Assembly: GCA_016744135.1 (NCBI GenBank)
Contig: JADGEX010000002.1
Location: 1 to 64,000, forward strand
DNA from: Pseudodesulfovibrio sp.
GTDB lineage: Bacteria > Desulfobacterota > Desulfovibrionia > Desulfovibrionales > Desulfovibrionaceae
Direction: 5' to 3'
DNA length: 64,000 nt
Below are positions 43,859-52,944 of the stretch, one piece after another. The notes under the pieces were generated by a model. It did no database searches. It was not told the DNA's origin and saw only the letters and a list, made by a program, of their open reading frames with translations. Numbering within the stretch: the stretch's first letter is position 1; each line of letters starts with the position of its first letter. Made by a program: the position numbers and the translations under genes.

Positions 43859-45043
43859 TTATGGGCAGACAGACTCTTCGAAGACGAATTCGCCCTTGTC
43901 AGAGATCTTGACGACCACAGCGCATTTGATGGGATCGCCCTGTGCGTCAAACTTGGAGGAACCGGTGATACCGTCAAAAGACTTGATGGCAGACAGGCCC
44001 TCGCGGACGGCCTTACGCATGGCAACGGGATCGGACTCGACCTTGCCGGCGTTCTTGATGGCTTCGATCATGATGCCGATGGAATCCCAAGTCAGGGCTG
44101 CGTAGTCAGCCGGAGTGGCTCCGTAGATTTTTTCATAGCGATCAATGAAGATCTTGGTGGCGCCTTTGGCTCCTGCAGCAGCATAGTGGGTGGAGAAGAA
44201 GTTGCCGTAGCATTCGTCACCGCACAGCTTGATCAGGTCAGGTGTACCCCAGGCATCGGAGCCCATGAAGGGACCTTTGTATCCGAGGTCGCGAGCCTGC
44301 TGGATGATCAGGGCAACCTGATTGTAGTTGTCAGGCACGAAGATGAAGTCCGGGTTGGCAGCGATAACGGTGGTCAGCTGAGCGGAGAAGTCCTGGTCCT
44401 TGGTACCGTGAGACTCGAAAGCCACGACCGGGCCGAGGCCCTTTGCTTCCCAGGAAGTCTTGAAGATTTCGGCCAGACCCTTGGAGTAGTCGTTGGAGAC
44501 ATCAAAGATGACAGCAGCAGTCTTGGCGTCAAATTTCTTGGCAGCAAAGTCGGCAACAACGGGGCCCTGGAAAGGATCGAGGAAGGCTGCACGGAAGACC
44601 CAGGGGCGATCCAGTGTGGTGTTCGGGTTGGTGGACCACGGGGAAATCATGGGGACGCGGTTTTCGTTGCAGGTACCACCTGCGGGTACAGCTTGCTTGG
44701 AGGAGTTGGGGCCGATGATGGCGACAACGTCTTCCTGGTCGATGAGTTTCAGAGCGACGTTTGTGGCAGATTCGGCTTTGGACTCGTTATCCATGTAGAC
44801 GAATTCGAGCATGTACTTCTGACCGCCCACTTCCAGGCCGCCTGCGTCATTGATATCTTTGAGATACATTTCGGCTGCGTTCTTGGAACCTTCGCCGACT
44901 TCCGGGATGTCGCCGGTCAGGGGCAGGTTGAAGCCGATTTTGATTGTATTAGACTTTTCCTCACCGCAACCGGCCAGCAGAAAGGCGCTGCATACCAACA
45001 TCAGGGTCAGCAGGCCTATACCTTTAAGAAAACCTTTCATCAT
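43859..45043 (-). CDS. livK: Branched-chain amino acid-binding lipoprotein LivK
   Basis: The 394-residue protein begins with a lipoprotein signal peptide (lipobox LLAGC, Cys26), so it is anchored at the inner membrane as the solute receptor. The rest is the periplasmic-binding fold type I, with IGFNLPLTGDIPEVGEG and IIGPNSSKQAVPAGG. It binds leucine, isoleucine, valine or a related solute; specificity is unknown. A 123-base gap to livH could hold processing sites, so livK may be more abundant than the permeases. Two dyads sit upstream. Confidence 0.93.
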   Translation of the reverse strand: MMKGFLKGIGLLTLMLVCSAFLLAGCGEEKSNTIKIGFNLPLTGDIPEVGEGSKNAAEMYLKDINDAGGLEVGGQKYMLEFVYMDNESKAESATNVALKLIDQEDVVAIIGPNSSKQAVPAGGTCNENRVPMISPWSTNPNTTLDRPWVFRAAFLDPFQGPVVADFAAKKFDAKTAAVIFDVSNDYSKGLAEIFKTSWEAKGLGPVVAFESHGTKDQDFSAQLTTVIAANPDFIFVPDNYNQVALIIQQARDLGYKGPFMGSDAWGTPDLIKLCGDECYGNFFSTHYAAAGAKGATKIFIDRYEKIYGATPADYAALTWDSIGIMIEAIKNAGKVESDPVAMRKAVREGLSAIKSFDGITGSSKFDAQGDPIKCAVVVKISDKGEFVFEESVCP

Positions 45044-45062
45044 TTCCTCCTCTCATAGGAAT

Positions 45063-45152
45063 ATTGGTTACCAATCGATACAAGCTCTGTGCTTACACCA
45101 AATAGGCCATGAGAGGAAGGGGTTTTCTAGACTACATTTTTGCAAATGTAGT
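45063..45152. promoter_or_regulatory. Two palindromes upstream of livK
   Basis: ATTGGTTACCAAT (45063-45075) is a palindrome with one central base, 20 bases before livK. ACTACATTT/AAATGTAGT with a TTGC spacer (45131-45152) is a perfect 9-bp inverted repeat about 90 bases upstream. Both could bind a regulator of liv expression; the protein is not identified. Confidence 0.45.
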
Positions 45153-45201
45153 GTTATGGTTGAATAAAATGCGTATTTTCAAGGTATTTCATAATAAATT
45201 A

Positions 45202-45234
45202 AACCGAAATTTTTCAAAAAGAAAAATTTCGGTT
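45202..45234 (-). terminator. Terminator of cysC
   Basis: The perfect 14-bp stem AACCGAAATTTTTC/GAAAAATTTCGGTT is followed on the minus strand by TTTAATTTATT. It lies past the cysC stop codon at 45289. Confidence 0.8.
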
Positions 45235-45288
45235 TTCATTATTGTCAATAAGAGGACTTTTGAGAGGGGCCTTCTCCTCGTTTGGTGG

Positions 45289-45900
45289 CTATTTCACATC
45301 TAAAAGGGAGATTTTCTCTTTAAGAAAGGCGAACACCTGATCAACGCATTCGTCAATATTACAAGATGTTGTATCCAAGCGCAGATCTGGCGATTCGGGA
45401 GTGTCAAACGGTGCACTGATTCCAGTGTAATTTTTGATTTTCCCCTCACGGGCGAGCTTGTAATACCCTTTTACATCGCGTTCTTCACAGACTTCCACCG
45501 GGCAGTCCACATGGACGAGGAAGAAATCCCCATCCTCATGCATGCCACGGAGACGCTGCTGTGAGTTGTGTTCGGGAGTGATGAATGCACATAGACAAAT
45601 AGTACCGGCATCCATGAATAGCTTTGTCATTTCGCTGATGCGTCGGATATTCTCAGCGCGTCCTTCTGGTGAAAACGAGAGGTCGCCGCATAGACCGTGA
45701 CGGACATTGTCGCCATCAAAGGTGTATGTACGTGCTCCTTCATCAAAGAGTCGTTTTTCTACAGCATGGGCAATGGTCGATTTTCCCGCACCGGACAGTC
45801 CGCAAAACCAGAGAGTCATGGCGCGGTATCCGTTACGCATTTCGCGGTGTCCCCGGCAGACTTCTCCGCGAAACTTACATTTATACTTATTCTCCGGCAT
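45289..45900 (-). CDS. cysC: Adenylylsulfate (APS) kinase
   Basis: The 203-residue protein has the P-loop GLSGAGKST and the APS kinase features FDGDNVRHGL and YKLAREGKIKNYTGISAPF. It phosphorylates APS to PAPS. Dissimilatory sulfate reduction uses APS directly, so a PAPS-dependent role such as sulfation would be separate. The usual FISPF segment reads FITPEHNSQ. ATG 45900 lies inside the end of the acyl-CoA ligase gene (overlap with its stop at 45887), so the two are translated together. The long frame upstream is not the real start. Confidence 0.85.
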   Translation of the reverse strand: MPENKYKCKFRGEVCRGHREMRNGYRAMTLWFCGLSGAGKSTIAHAVEKRLFDEGARTYTFDGDNVRHGLCGDLSFSPEGRAENIRRISEMTKLFMDAGTICLCAFITPEHNSQQRLRGMHEDGDFFLVHVDCPVEVCEERDVKGYYKLAREGKIKNYTGISAPFDTPESPDLRLDTTSCNIDECVDQVFAFLKEKISLLDVK

Positions 45901-47626
45901 GATCTTCTGCTTTTTTTGCTTTTTTGAGAGCCTTTTGGGCTTTTTTCGCTTCGACTTTGGCCGTTTCTTCATCGCGCAGAGCTCGGCGGAGGACTTTGCC
46001 GACCATGGTTTTGGGCAGGTCTTTTCTGAATTCGACCTTGCGAGGGACTTTGTAATTGGCAAGCTTTTCTCGACAGTACGCTATGACATCGTTACGGGAG
46101 AGTTCTTCTCCGGGCTGGGTGATTACATAGGCTTTGACGATTTCGCCGCGTGTTTCGTGGGGAATTCCAACGGAGACAGCTTCCTTGATCATGGGGTGGG
46201 AGTGCAGGACTTCATCTATTTCGCGCGGATATATGTTATAACCGCCTGAAATGATTAGATCTTTTTTGCGATCCACTATGTAGAAGTATCCCTCTTCATC
46301 CATGGTGGCGATATCGCCGGTGTAGAGCCAGCCATTTCGTAGGACGTCGGCCGTGGCGTCCGGGCGATTATAGTAGCCTTTCATTATTTGCGGGCCACGG
46401 ACAACCAGTTCTCCTCGTTTCCCTGGAGGCAAAGGTTCTCCGCCGACATCCATGTCGACGATCTTGGCGTCAGTATCAGGGAAAGGCAGCCCAATAGAGC
46501 CGACTTTGCTGATACCTTCTAGCGGGTTGAAATGGGTGACGGGTGACGCCTCCGTCAACCCATACCCCTCGGTAATGGATGTGCCAGACCTTTTTTTGAA
46601 TTGTTCCATGTATTCGACAGGCATGGGGGCAGAGCCGGAAACACACACTTCAATGGACTTTAGATCGTATTTGTCGATGTCTTTTTGCTGAAGTAGGGAA
46701 ATATACAGTGACGGCGCGCCTGGAAATACGGTTGGTTTGAGTTTGTTGATTCCCTTGAGCACGTCGAGAGGGACATAGCGTGGAAATGGAGCCAGCGTTG
46801 CTCCCAGGCTGGTCGGCCATGCGAGACATGTGGTCAGCCCGTATATATGAAAATAGGGGAGGATGCCGAGAAATGTTTCCTTTTTTTTACCCAAGGTATG
46901 CATCATGGCATGGCATTGCTGCATGTTTGCGCTGATGTTGGAGTGGGTCAGGATGCATCCTTTTGCCACTCCTGTGGTTCCGCCTGTGTATTGCAGAAGG
47001 GCGGTGTCGTGATGGTCTACTTTCTTGTCGGTGAATTTTTCACGGCCTTTCGTTAACTCCTTGAAGGAAAAAATCTGCTTTCCGTCATAGGGAACTTTGG
47101 GCGCGGTGCCGTTTTTTTTGGCTTGAAGTTTGTAAAGAGTGCTTAAGGGGAACTTCAAGCCTTCACCTATGGTGGTGATGAAAAATTTTTCTACCGGGAT
47201 GGAGTCCCGTAGTTTGTCCAGTTTGGGCCAAAGCATGTCTAGAGTGATGCAGCATCGTACGTCTGCGTCGTTGAATTGGTGGACTATCTCTGTTTCCATA
47301 TAGAGCGGATTGGTCATGACTCCAACGGCCCCCGCGCGAAGCACACCCCAAAAGGCAATGATCGTCTGCGGCAGGTTGGGGAGCATCAGGGCGACCCGGT
47401 CTCCTTTACGTATCCCGGCCGTTTTGAGATTGGCCGCGAAAATTTCGCTCTGAGTTTTAAGTTTGGCGTATGTTATCGACCAGTTCTTGAAAACAATAGC
47501 CTTACGTTTGGGCCATTTGTGCGCGGCCCTGTCCAGAAAGCCGAACAGGGGGATCTTGTCATAGTCAAGCGTGGGCGGCACGTCAGGGTCGTACGCCTTG
47601 AGCCAGGGGCGGTTTATATGCTCCAT
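45887..47626 (-). CDS. fadD: Long-chain fatty acid-CoA ligase
   Basis: The 579-residue protein is an acyl-adenylate-forming ligase: YTGGTTGVAKG (AMP binding), GYGLTEASPVT, GWLYTGDIATMDEEGYFYIVDRKKD and a C-terminal Lys in PKTMVGKVLRR. It activates a fatty acid as its CoA ester. The C-terminal tail is very rich in Ala and Lys (AKKAQKALKKAKKAEDH), an unusual basic extension. It probably forms an operon with cysC, whose start overlaps it. Confidence 0.9.
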   Translation of the reverse strand: MEHINRPWLKAYDPDVPPTLDYDKIPLFGFLDRAAHKWPKRKAIVFKNWSITYAKLKTQSEIFAANLKTAGIRKGDRVALMLPNLPQTIIAFWGVLRAGAVGVMTNPLYMETEIVHQFNDADVRCCITLDMLWPKLDKLRDSIPVEKFFITTIGEGLKFPLSTLYKLQAKKNGTAPKVPYDGKQIFSFKELTKGREKFTDKKVDHHDTALLQYTGGTTGVAKGCILTHSNISANMQQCHAMMHTLGKKKETFLGILPYFHIYGLTTCLAWPTSLGATLAPFPRYVPLDVLKGINKLKPTVFPGAPSLYISLLQQKDIDKYDLKSIEVCVSGSAPMPVEYMEQFKKRSGTSITEGYGLTEASPVTHFNPLEGISKVGSIGLPFPDTDAKIVDMDVGGEPLPPGKRGELVVRGPQIMKGYYNRPDATADVLRNGWLYTGDIATMDEEGYFYIVDRKKDLIISGGYNIYPREIDEVLHSHPMIKEAVSVGIPHETRGEIVKAYVITQPGEELSRNDVIAYCREKLANYKVPRKVEFRKDLPKTMVGKVLRRALRDEETAKVEAKKAQKALKKAKKAEDHAGE

Positions 47627-48138
47627 GGAGTAAATATCCTCGTTGATTTCGTTGAAAGCGTCCTAGAACCTATAATAGGTGGGGCACGGGGTCAATATGA
47701 CGTGTTTTAAACAGTGACGGGTCGGAGTTTTGACGCGGTGTGCGATTCTGAGAATCACATGCGAAAGTTTTTTATCCGCCTTGAGTATACTAATTTTAAA
47801 TTAAAAGTCAGTATTTCGGTAGCTTGGTTAAATGTATGTGCTGTATGTCATGTGTGAAGTGATCCCTTGGCAGACTCTTTGCAATTCAATTTCCGTTTTC
47901 AAATGTGGAAATGATTGCCTCTCTGCTAAAGTTTGGGGCGAAAAAGGCCGATTATTCAATATGTCAACGATTGATTGAAAGCGGCTTGTACGAATTAAAA
48001 ATGAGAAACATTGCCTAAACCATTGTGGGACGGGCGTATTGACAGGGATGCAGCGCATGTCTAGAGTGACTCACTCGGCGATGCAATTCCCATTTAAACT
48101 GGATGAATCATTGACCGAACGAATGACCGAGAGAGTTC
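47627..48138. other. Intergenic region containing a sigma-54 promoter
   Basis: This 512-base gap separates divergent genes. Besides the sigma-54 element at 47867-47882, I see no reading frame of note. It probably holds the fadD promoter on the minus strand and upstream activator sites for the sigma-54 promoter; neither is clear. Confidence 0.4.
47867..47884 (+). promoter_or_regulatory. Sigma-54 (RpoN) promoter
   Basis: TTGGCAGACTCTTTGCAA matches the sigma-54 -24/-12 consensus, with the GG and GC elements exactly 12 bases apart. The start site would be near 47894, leaving about 245 bases of leader before the winged-helix gene. Confidence 0.75.
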
Positions 48139-48786
48139 ATGGCAGATCAAGTTGAAAATGTGGTTACCGGAATGTTGATAACCGACGGGTGCTATCTCAA
48201 GCCGAGCAAAAGTACGCGTGTGCTTGCCATTCTGGATGCCCTTTCAAGGGATTCCAGATTGTCCCAGTTCGAGCTGGGCAAACAGCTTCATTTGTCTGGG
48301 GCTATGGTCAATCAATATCTCAAACAACTCCAATCCGAGGGGCTGGTTGAATTTTTTCCTATCAACGGGAAGAGTTATAGCTATACTCTTACGGATCAAG
48401 GGCGTCAGTCCCGGCAGCGGATGTTTTCGGATTATTCTTCTGAAACGGTCCGTCTGTATTCGACCATCAAAGAGTTTGTTTTGGATCGGCTCACTGTTTT
48501 GGAGAGCCAAGGAAAAAGAAAGTTGGCGTTATTCGGTGCATCCGAGACCTGCGAAGTGGTTTTGTCCGCTCTAAGGGATACAGGATTTCAGGTCCTGGCG
48601 CTTCTTGATAATGATACGAAGAAACAGGGGCAGATTTTTAACGGCCATGTGGTTTCCGCACCGCATGTTCTGGATCAGGTGGACTGCGATGCCGTAGTCA
48701 TCACCTCTTTTGGCAAGCAGGCCGAGATTTATGAGCAGCTCAAGCCGTATTCCGAAAAGCGCGGATTTCAAATTGTGAGATTCTGA
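48139..48786 (+). CDS. Winged-helix regulator fused to a nucleotide-binding-like domain
   Basis: Residues about 20-80 of this 215-residue protein form a winged helix (LSQFELGKQLHLSGAMVNQY, then LQSEGLVEF). Residues about 125-215 form a Rossmann-like domain (KRKLALFGASETCEVVLSAL, LDNDTKKQG, DAVVITSF) like PglD- or CoA-binding modules. It may sense a sugar-nucleotide or a related metabolite and control the adjacent NeuB-like gene, which starts 1 base after its stop. The upstream sigma-54 promoter probably drives both genes. Confidence 0.75.
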   Translation: MADQVENVVTGMLITDGCYLKPSKSTRVLAILDALSRDSRLSQFELGKQLHLSGAMVNQYLKQLQSEGLVEFFPINGKSYSYTLTDQGRQSRQRMFSDYSSETVRLYSTIKEFVLDRLTVLESQGKRKLALFGASETCEVVLSALRDTGFQVLALLDNDTKKQGQIFNGHVVSAPHVLDQVDCDAVVITSFGKQAEIYEQLKPYSEKRGFQIVRF

Positions 48787-48787
48787 T

Positions 48788-49879
48788 ATGAAACAGATTC
48801 AGTCCGTCACACTTCGTTCAGGCGTCACCATTGGCAAGGGTCATCCTTGTTTTATCGTCGCAGAGATTGGTAATAACCATCAGGGTGAATACGACATCGC
48901 ACAAAGGATGATCGACGAAGCCGCCGCCGCCGGTGTGCAAGGTGTCAAGTTCCAGAAAAGGGACAACGAGGCCTTGCTGACCCGTGAAGGTAGGGCAGCC
49001 CCGTATACAGGTCCCAATAGTTTTGGTCCGACGTACGGTGAGCATCGCAATGCTTTGGAGCTGTCCATTGAGCAGATGAGACAACTCAAGGAGTATAGCG
49101 AATCCAAGGGGCTGGTGTTTTTTGCTTCGGCTTGGGATGAACCCAGCTTGGAGCAGATCGTTGGTCTGAATGTGGAACTGCTCAAAATCAGTTCTGCCGA
49201 ATTGGTCAACGTGCCGTTGGTCCGTAAATATGCGGCCACCGGTATTCCTATTATTCTTTCCACTGGCATGAGCGGGCTTGAAGACATCGACGTGGCCATG
49301 GCGGAAATTCGCAATTTTCATGACAACGTGATTCTGTTGCATTGTAATTCCACCTACCCCTGCCCGGAAGAACAGATTGGTTTGCCGGTCATGGAGGCGC
49401 TTATTGAGCGTTATGATGTCCCGGTTGGTTATTCTGGTCACGAAAAAGGTATTGGTCCTAGTGTCGGGGCAGCGGCTTTAAATGCCTGTGTGGTTGAACG
49501 ACATTTTACTTTGGACAAGACTCTCAAGGGAACAGATCATCAGGCTTCTCTTGAACCTCAAGAGCTGGCGTCCATGGTGACCATGATCCGCGAAGTCGAA
49601 AAGGCCATTCAGGTCAAAGGTAAGGTCGTATTCCCTGACGAGCAGGCCGCATCCAAGAAATTGCGCAAGTGCATCGTGTTTTCCCGTGAATTGCCTGCCG
49701 GGCATGTCCTTACAGAAGCTGATCTGACAACCCGTTGCCCTCGGGTAGGTGTATCTCCTGTCCATTGGGATGAGGTGTTGGGAGCGGTTCTTAATCGTTC
49801 CGTGAAGCATGAAGAGCCAGTGCAATGGGATACTTTGCGTCTTACGGAAGTTGAAGTGGCCGGAGCGGTATCGTCTTAA
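48788..49879 (+). CDS. neuB: N-acetylneuraminate synthase family protein (NeuB-like)
   Basis: The 363-residue protein has the NeuB TIM-barrel motifs IVAEIGNNHQGEYDIAQRMI, GVQGVKFQKRDNE and GYSGHEKGIGPSVGAAAL, with a C-terminal SAF (antifreeze-like) domain (about 290-350, VFSRELPAGHVLTEADL). Such enzymes condense phosphoenolpyruvate with an N-acetyl-mannosamine-type sugar to make a nonulosonic acid. The exact sugar could be neuraminic, legionaminic or pseudaminic acid. The gene is in an operon with the winged-helix regulator and ends at a strong terminator. Confidence 0.88.
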   Translation: MKQIQSVTLRSGVTIGKGHPCFIVAEIGNNHQGEYDIAQRMIDEAAAAGVQGVKFQKRDNEALLTREGRAAPYTGPNSFGPTYGEHRNALELSIEQMRQLKEYSESKGLVFFASAWDEPSLEQIVGLNVELLKISSAELVNVPLVRKYAATGIPIILSTGMSGLEDIDVAMAEIRNFHDNVILLHCNSTYPCPEEQIGLPVMEALIERYDVPVGYSGHEKGIGPSVGAAALNACVVERHFTLDKTLKGTDHQASLEPQELASMVTMIREVEKAIQVKGKVVFPDEQAASKKLRKCIVFSRELPAGHVLTEADLTTRCPRVGVSPVHWDEVLGAVLNRSVKHEEPVQWDTLRLTEVEVAGAVSS

Positions 49880-49901
49880 CCGTTATTTTAATAGATTCTC
49901 A

Positions 49902-49933
49902 ATGCGCCGCTTAAACGCGGCGCATTTTTTTTA
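49902..49933 (+). terminator. Terminator after neuB
   Basis: The stem ATGCGCCGC/GCGGCGCAT is followed by eight T residues. Confidence 0.85.
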
Positions 49934-49962
49934 TAGTCATGCCATGAAATCATTAAAATTGG

Positions 49963-49990
49963 TTTAGATGAAAAAAATCATTCATCTAAA
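49963..49990. promoter_or_regulatory. Inverted repeat upstream of cheV
   Basis: TTTAGATGA (49963-49971) and TCATCTAAA (49982-49990) form a perfect 9-bp inverted repeat with a 10-base spacer, about 60 bases before cheV. It may be an operator or an mRNA hairpin. Confidence 0.45.
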
Positions 49991-50048
49991 GCGGCATGCC
50001 GTGCTAAGCGAGAAGCAAGTCGCATAATTGCGGAGCGGAGGAGGAAGA

Positions 50049-51005
50049 ATGAGTCAGACGGATATTTTATTGGAGACTGGGACCAATGAGCTTGAAATCA
50101 TTGAGTTCTTCATTAATGAAAAGACAGAGAAAGGCATTGAGACTCAGTACTTTGGTGTTAACGTGGCCAAAGTTCTTGAGGTGGTCGAAGCCCCGGAAGG
50201 CCTGGAAGGGTCTGAGGCGGCAGTTCATCCCAGTTTTCTTGGGACGATTCCTTTGCGTGATCTGATTTTGCCTGTTGTCGATTTGAGTGTGTGGTTGAAA
50301 ATTGACAAGGCAGATGATGTGAACGAACCCGTCATTGTCACTGAATTCAACGCCATGATTACAGGTTTTTTGGTTTCCGGTGTGACACAGATTCATCGTG
50401 TGAATTGGGCAGACGTCGAACCGCCCAGTAAATATTTTTCTTCCATGGACACCAACTGCATCACCGGTACGATTAAGATAAAGGATCGTTTTGTCTTGAT
50501 GCTTGATCTTGAGCAGGTGTTGGCCGATTTGGATGAATCCGGGCAAACTGACGCCAATTTGAGCGACCTGGTCTCCGAAGAACGCTATCGGGCTCTTGTT
50601 GCGGATGATTCAACATCGGTGCGTCAGTTGCTGGAAAAGAATTTTACGAATGCGAATTTCGAAGTGACCATGGTCGGCGATGGGGCCGAAGCATGGGCAA
50701 AGTTGGAGGCCATCAAGAACAAGGCCACAGAAGAAGGGAAGAGTCCTTTGTATTACTTGGACGCCGTGGTTTCTGATGTGGAGATGCCGCAGATGGATGG
50801 CTACACATTAACACGTCGGATAAAAGAAGACCCGGTACTTAAGGTGTTGCCTGTAACCCTGTTCTCTTCCTTGATTTCGAAATCAGTTCTTCACAAAGGC
50901 AAGGCTGTCATGGCTGATGCTCAGGTGACCAAGCCGGAGTTCAACGGATTGACCCAGAAGGTCATCGACTTGATTCAAGGATGGGAAGGCCGAGAAGCCG
51001 GTTAG
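50049..51005 (+). CDS. cheV: Chemotaxis protein CheV
   Basis: The 318-residue protein has an N-terminal CheW-like domain (about 10-170, with IPLRDLILPVVDLSVWL) and a C-terminal receiver (about 180-310) with acidic residues ADDST and phospho-acceptor Asp in VSDVEMPQMDGY. CheV couples receptors to CheA and can be phosphorylated for adaptation. ATG 50049 has GGAGGAAG upstream; a frame from 50028 adds seven residues. Its stop overlaps the convergent DUF2325 stop. Confidence 0.93.
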   Translation: MSQTDILLETGTNELEIIEFFINEKTEKGIETQYFGVNVAKVLEVVEAPEGLEGSEAAVHPSFLGTIPLRDLILPVVDLSVWLKIDKADDVNEPVIVTEFNAMITGFLVSGVTQIHRVNWADVEPPSKYFSSMDTNCITGTIKIKDRFVLMLDLEQVLADLDESGQTDANLSDLVSEERYRALVADDSTSVRQLLEKNFTNANFEVTMVGDGAEAWAKLEAIKNKATEEGKSPLYYLDAVVSDVEMPQMDGYTLTRRIKEDPVLKVLPVTLFSSLISKSVLHKGKAVMADAQVTKPEFNGLTQKVIDLIQGWEGREAG

Positions 51006-51283
51006 CCGACGACTTCGCCCAACTGTTTGCGAAGAGTGCTTATTCCACAAGAGTGATGCATGTATACAGGGACGTCCTTGCCGCGCACTGCGTCGAGGAC
51101 GTCTTTGCGTGCTTTGTGTGAGACTTTGTTGGTAAACAGGACGACAAAATCAACATTGCCAAGAGATTGGGATATTTTTCGCTCTTTACCTGTGAAGTGT
51201 TTGAGCTTGACGCCGTTTTTTTTGGCTTCAGTCACATATTCTCTTTTCAGTCGGTCCATTCCACCTACGAGAGCGGCACACAT
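51002..51283 (-). CDS. DUF2325 family protein
   Basis: The 93-residue protein has the DUF2325 pattern CAALVGGMDRLKREYV, VDFVVLFTNKVSHKARKDV and VYMHHSCGISTLRKQL. It is a small Rossmann-like protein of unknown function, with Cys residues in HHSCG. ATG 51283 has GAGGT upstream. It converges with cheV by a 4-base overlap of stop codons. Confidence 0.75.
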   Translation of the reverse strand: MCAALVGGMDRLKREYVTEAKKNGVKLKHFTGKERKISQSLGNVDFVVLFTNKVSHKARKDVLDAVRGKDVPVYMHHSCGISTLRKQLGEVVG

Positions 51284-51568
51284 AATTACCTCGGCTTGTT
51301 GAAATTGAAAATCGTTATCAATCAATACCGGGTGAAATTAGAGGTGTCAACACAAAAGGTAATATTCATCAAGTTGATGATGGCATTGCAATGGAAGTGC
51401 TGGTTTTCTTACATGCTTTTTGATGAAATTTCGTTTGATTCTCTTGCCCGGCAACTGTCTGGTTGGGGTAATTCGTCAAGAAAGATCGTATATGTTGCGG
51501 GTTCATGTTTGCATAAGTGTGAACTTCATGAACAAGTCTCAAGCAAGTCAAGGGTTGAGAGCTGTCAG

Positions 51569-52900
51569 CTATTCGACGGGTTCCCAGGATTCGCCTTCGG
51601 GGTCAACTTCTGGGAGGGCACATGGCGGAGTGTCTACCACGCGATTGCCTTTGCCTTTGTCGAGCAGTGCCGGGACCGAGCCGACAACGACATTAACCTG
51701 ACCGCCGAGTAGGATGTGGCCTTTGATACCCGTGAAATCGTTTAGTTCAGTCCATGCAAAGGTGTTGGCCGTGGCTTTGAGTGATTCGAATGGGTAGCAG
51801 TAAAGGGCATATCGAGCTTCACCGCGCACTCTATTGTTCGCGAAAAAACCGCGTGAACCGGTTTGGACAATGCCACGAGCGCTGACGCCGCCGCCCATGA
51901 CGACATCATTGCAGGTGGCCACGATGTCATTGGCATAGAGCAGAATACCGGTTGAGGCATCACCTCGGCCCTCGATGCGGTTGCCTGTGATGGCAATACG
52001 GTTGTTGCGTGAAAAGTCCGCGCCACCGCGAGTGTCGAAGTACCAGCCCGCTACAATGCCGTTTGGGCCATATTTGTGAGGATAGGGAATGCCTTCCTCG
52101 TCTGTTGTTATGCGATTGTCGGATATGGAGATGGAGCCGTTGCCTTTGGCGTCGCGTGTGTTGTCCAACACTTCTATGCCGTTTCGAGATGTACGGAGGA
52201 TGATATTGTTCTTGATGGTAATTTCCGCGCCCGTGGTCCAGTCTGTGAGAACACCGAATCCGGCTGTACTGTCGGGGTGTTTGTTTTCCATGAAGAAACG
52301 GTTGTTTTCAATTCTGATTGTTCCGCTCACCGCTTTTTTCAGCGGTCCTTTGGTATGGACAATACGGTTGCCCACGATGACTCCGGCTTGAAATGCAAGG
52401 CTGTCGGCCTCGGACCATTCAATGTCGACCTGTTGTGGAATGACATCCGTTACGGTGCATCCCCGGATATCCAGACCGCTTACATAGGGGAAGTGGAGCG
52501 GGGTTCCCTTGGAACCATCGAATCGGATGGAACTGACAGCCACGATGGGACCTTTTCCAGACGGAGGTGCATCTTTGTAAGGCAGGGGGGCGTATAGCGT
52601 CCAGAAACCGCCGGTAATGATGGTCTTTGGTTCTCCAACAGAATCGGTTTCACCGGAGAGACGAATGTTTTTTGTGATTTTTACTCGGCCTTCAGACCCA
52701 AAATTGAATTTCCCTTTGAGGAGGACCGATCCGCCTTTGTCCACGGCGGCCTGAACATTCGGCACATCTTGAGTGGGCGAACCTGTGCCGACAACGGTTG
52801 TGTCGGCAGATAACGCTGGGAATGAAAAAATAAGTACGGCAAGAAGTGCCGAGGCAAAATAGTGGCTTAAGCGTTTGAATATGTGGTGATGTTGCGGCAT
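51569..52900 (-). CDS. Exported right-handed beta-helix protein (NosD-like)
   Basis: The 443-residue protein has a signal peptide (about residues 1-32, ending SALS) and beta-helix repeats (NPVIVT-type strands such as IRIENNRFFMENKHPDS and ISISDNRITTDEEG, ENRI and NNRI steps). It resembles NosD/parallel beta-helix repeat proteins in the periplasm or on the surface, which often bind sugars. It has no lyase active site I can name. The C-terminus is acidic (ALPEVDPEGESWEPVE). Confidence 0.82.
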   Translation of the reverse strand: MPQHHHIFKRLSHYFASALLAVLIFSFPALSADTTVVGTGSPTQDVPNVQAAVDKGGSVLLKGKFNFGSEGRVKITKNIRLSGETDSVGEPKTIITGGFWTLYAPLPYKDAPPSGKGPIVAVSSIRFDGSKGTPLHFPYVSGLDIRGCTVTDVIPQQVDIEWSEADSLAFQAGVIVGNRIVHTKGPLKKAVSGTIRIENNRFFMENKHPDSTAGFGVLTDWTTGAEITIKNNIILRTSRNGIEVLDNTRDAKGNGSISISDNRITTDEEGIPYPHKYGPNGIVAGWYFDTRGGADFSRNNRIAITGNRIEGRGDASTGILLYANDIVATCNDVVMGGGVSARGIVQTGSRGFFANNRVRGEARYALYCYPFESLKATANTFAWTELNDFTGIKGHILLGGQVNVVVGSVPALLDKGKGNRVVDTPPCALPEVDPEGESWEPVE

Positions 52901-52944
52901 GGCAATGAAATTACATGCTTTGGATGCGTTTTACAAACAGTTGG

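Noticed and set aside
43619-45058. Open frame of 479 codons opposite livK
   Set aside because: It mirrors livK and gives a low-complexity, Gly/Asp/Val-rich product without any motif.
49980-50020. Sigma-28 promoter before cheV
   Set aside because: A TAAA occurs at 49987 but no GCCGATAA-like box lies at the right distance.
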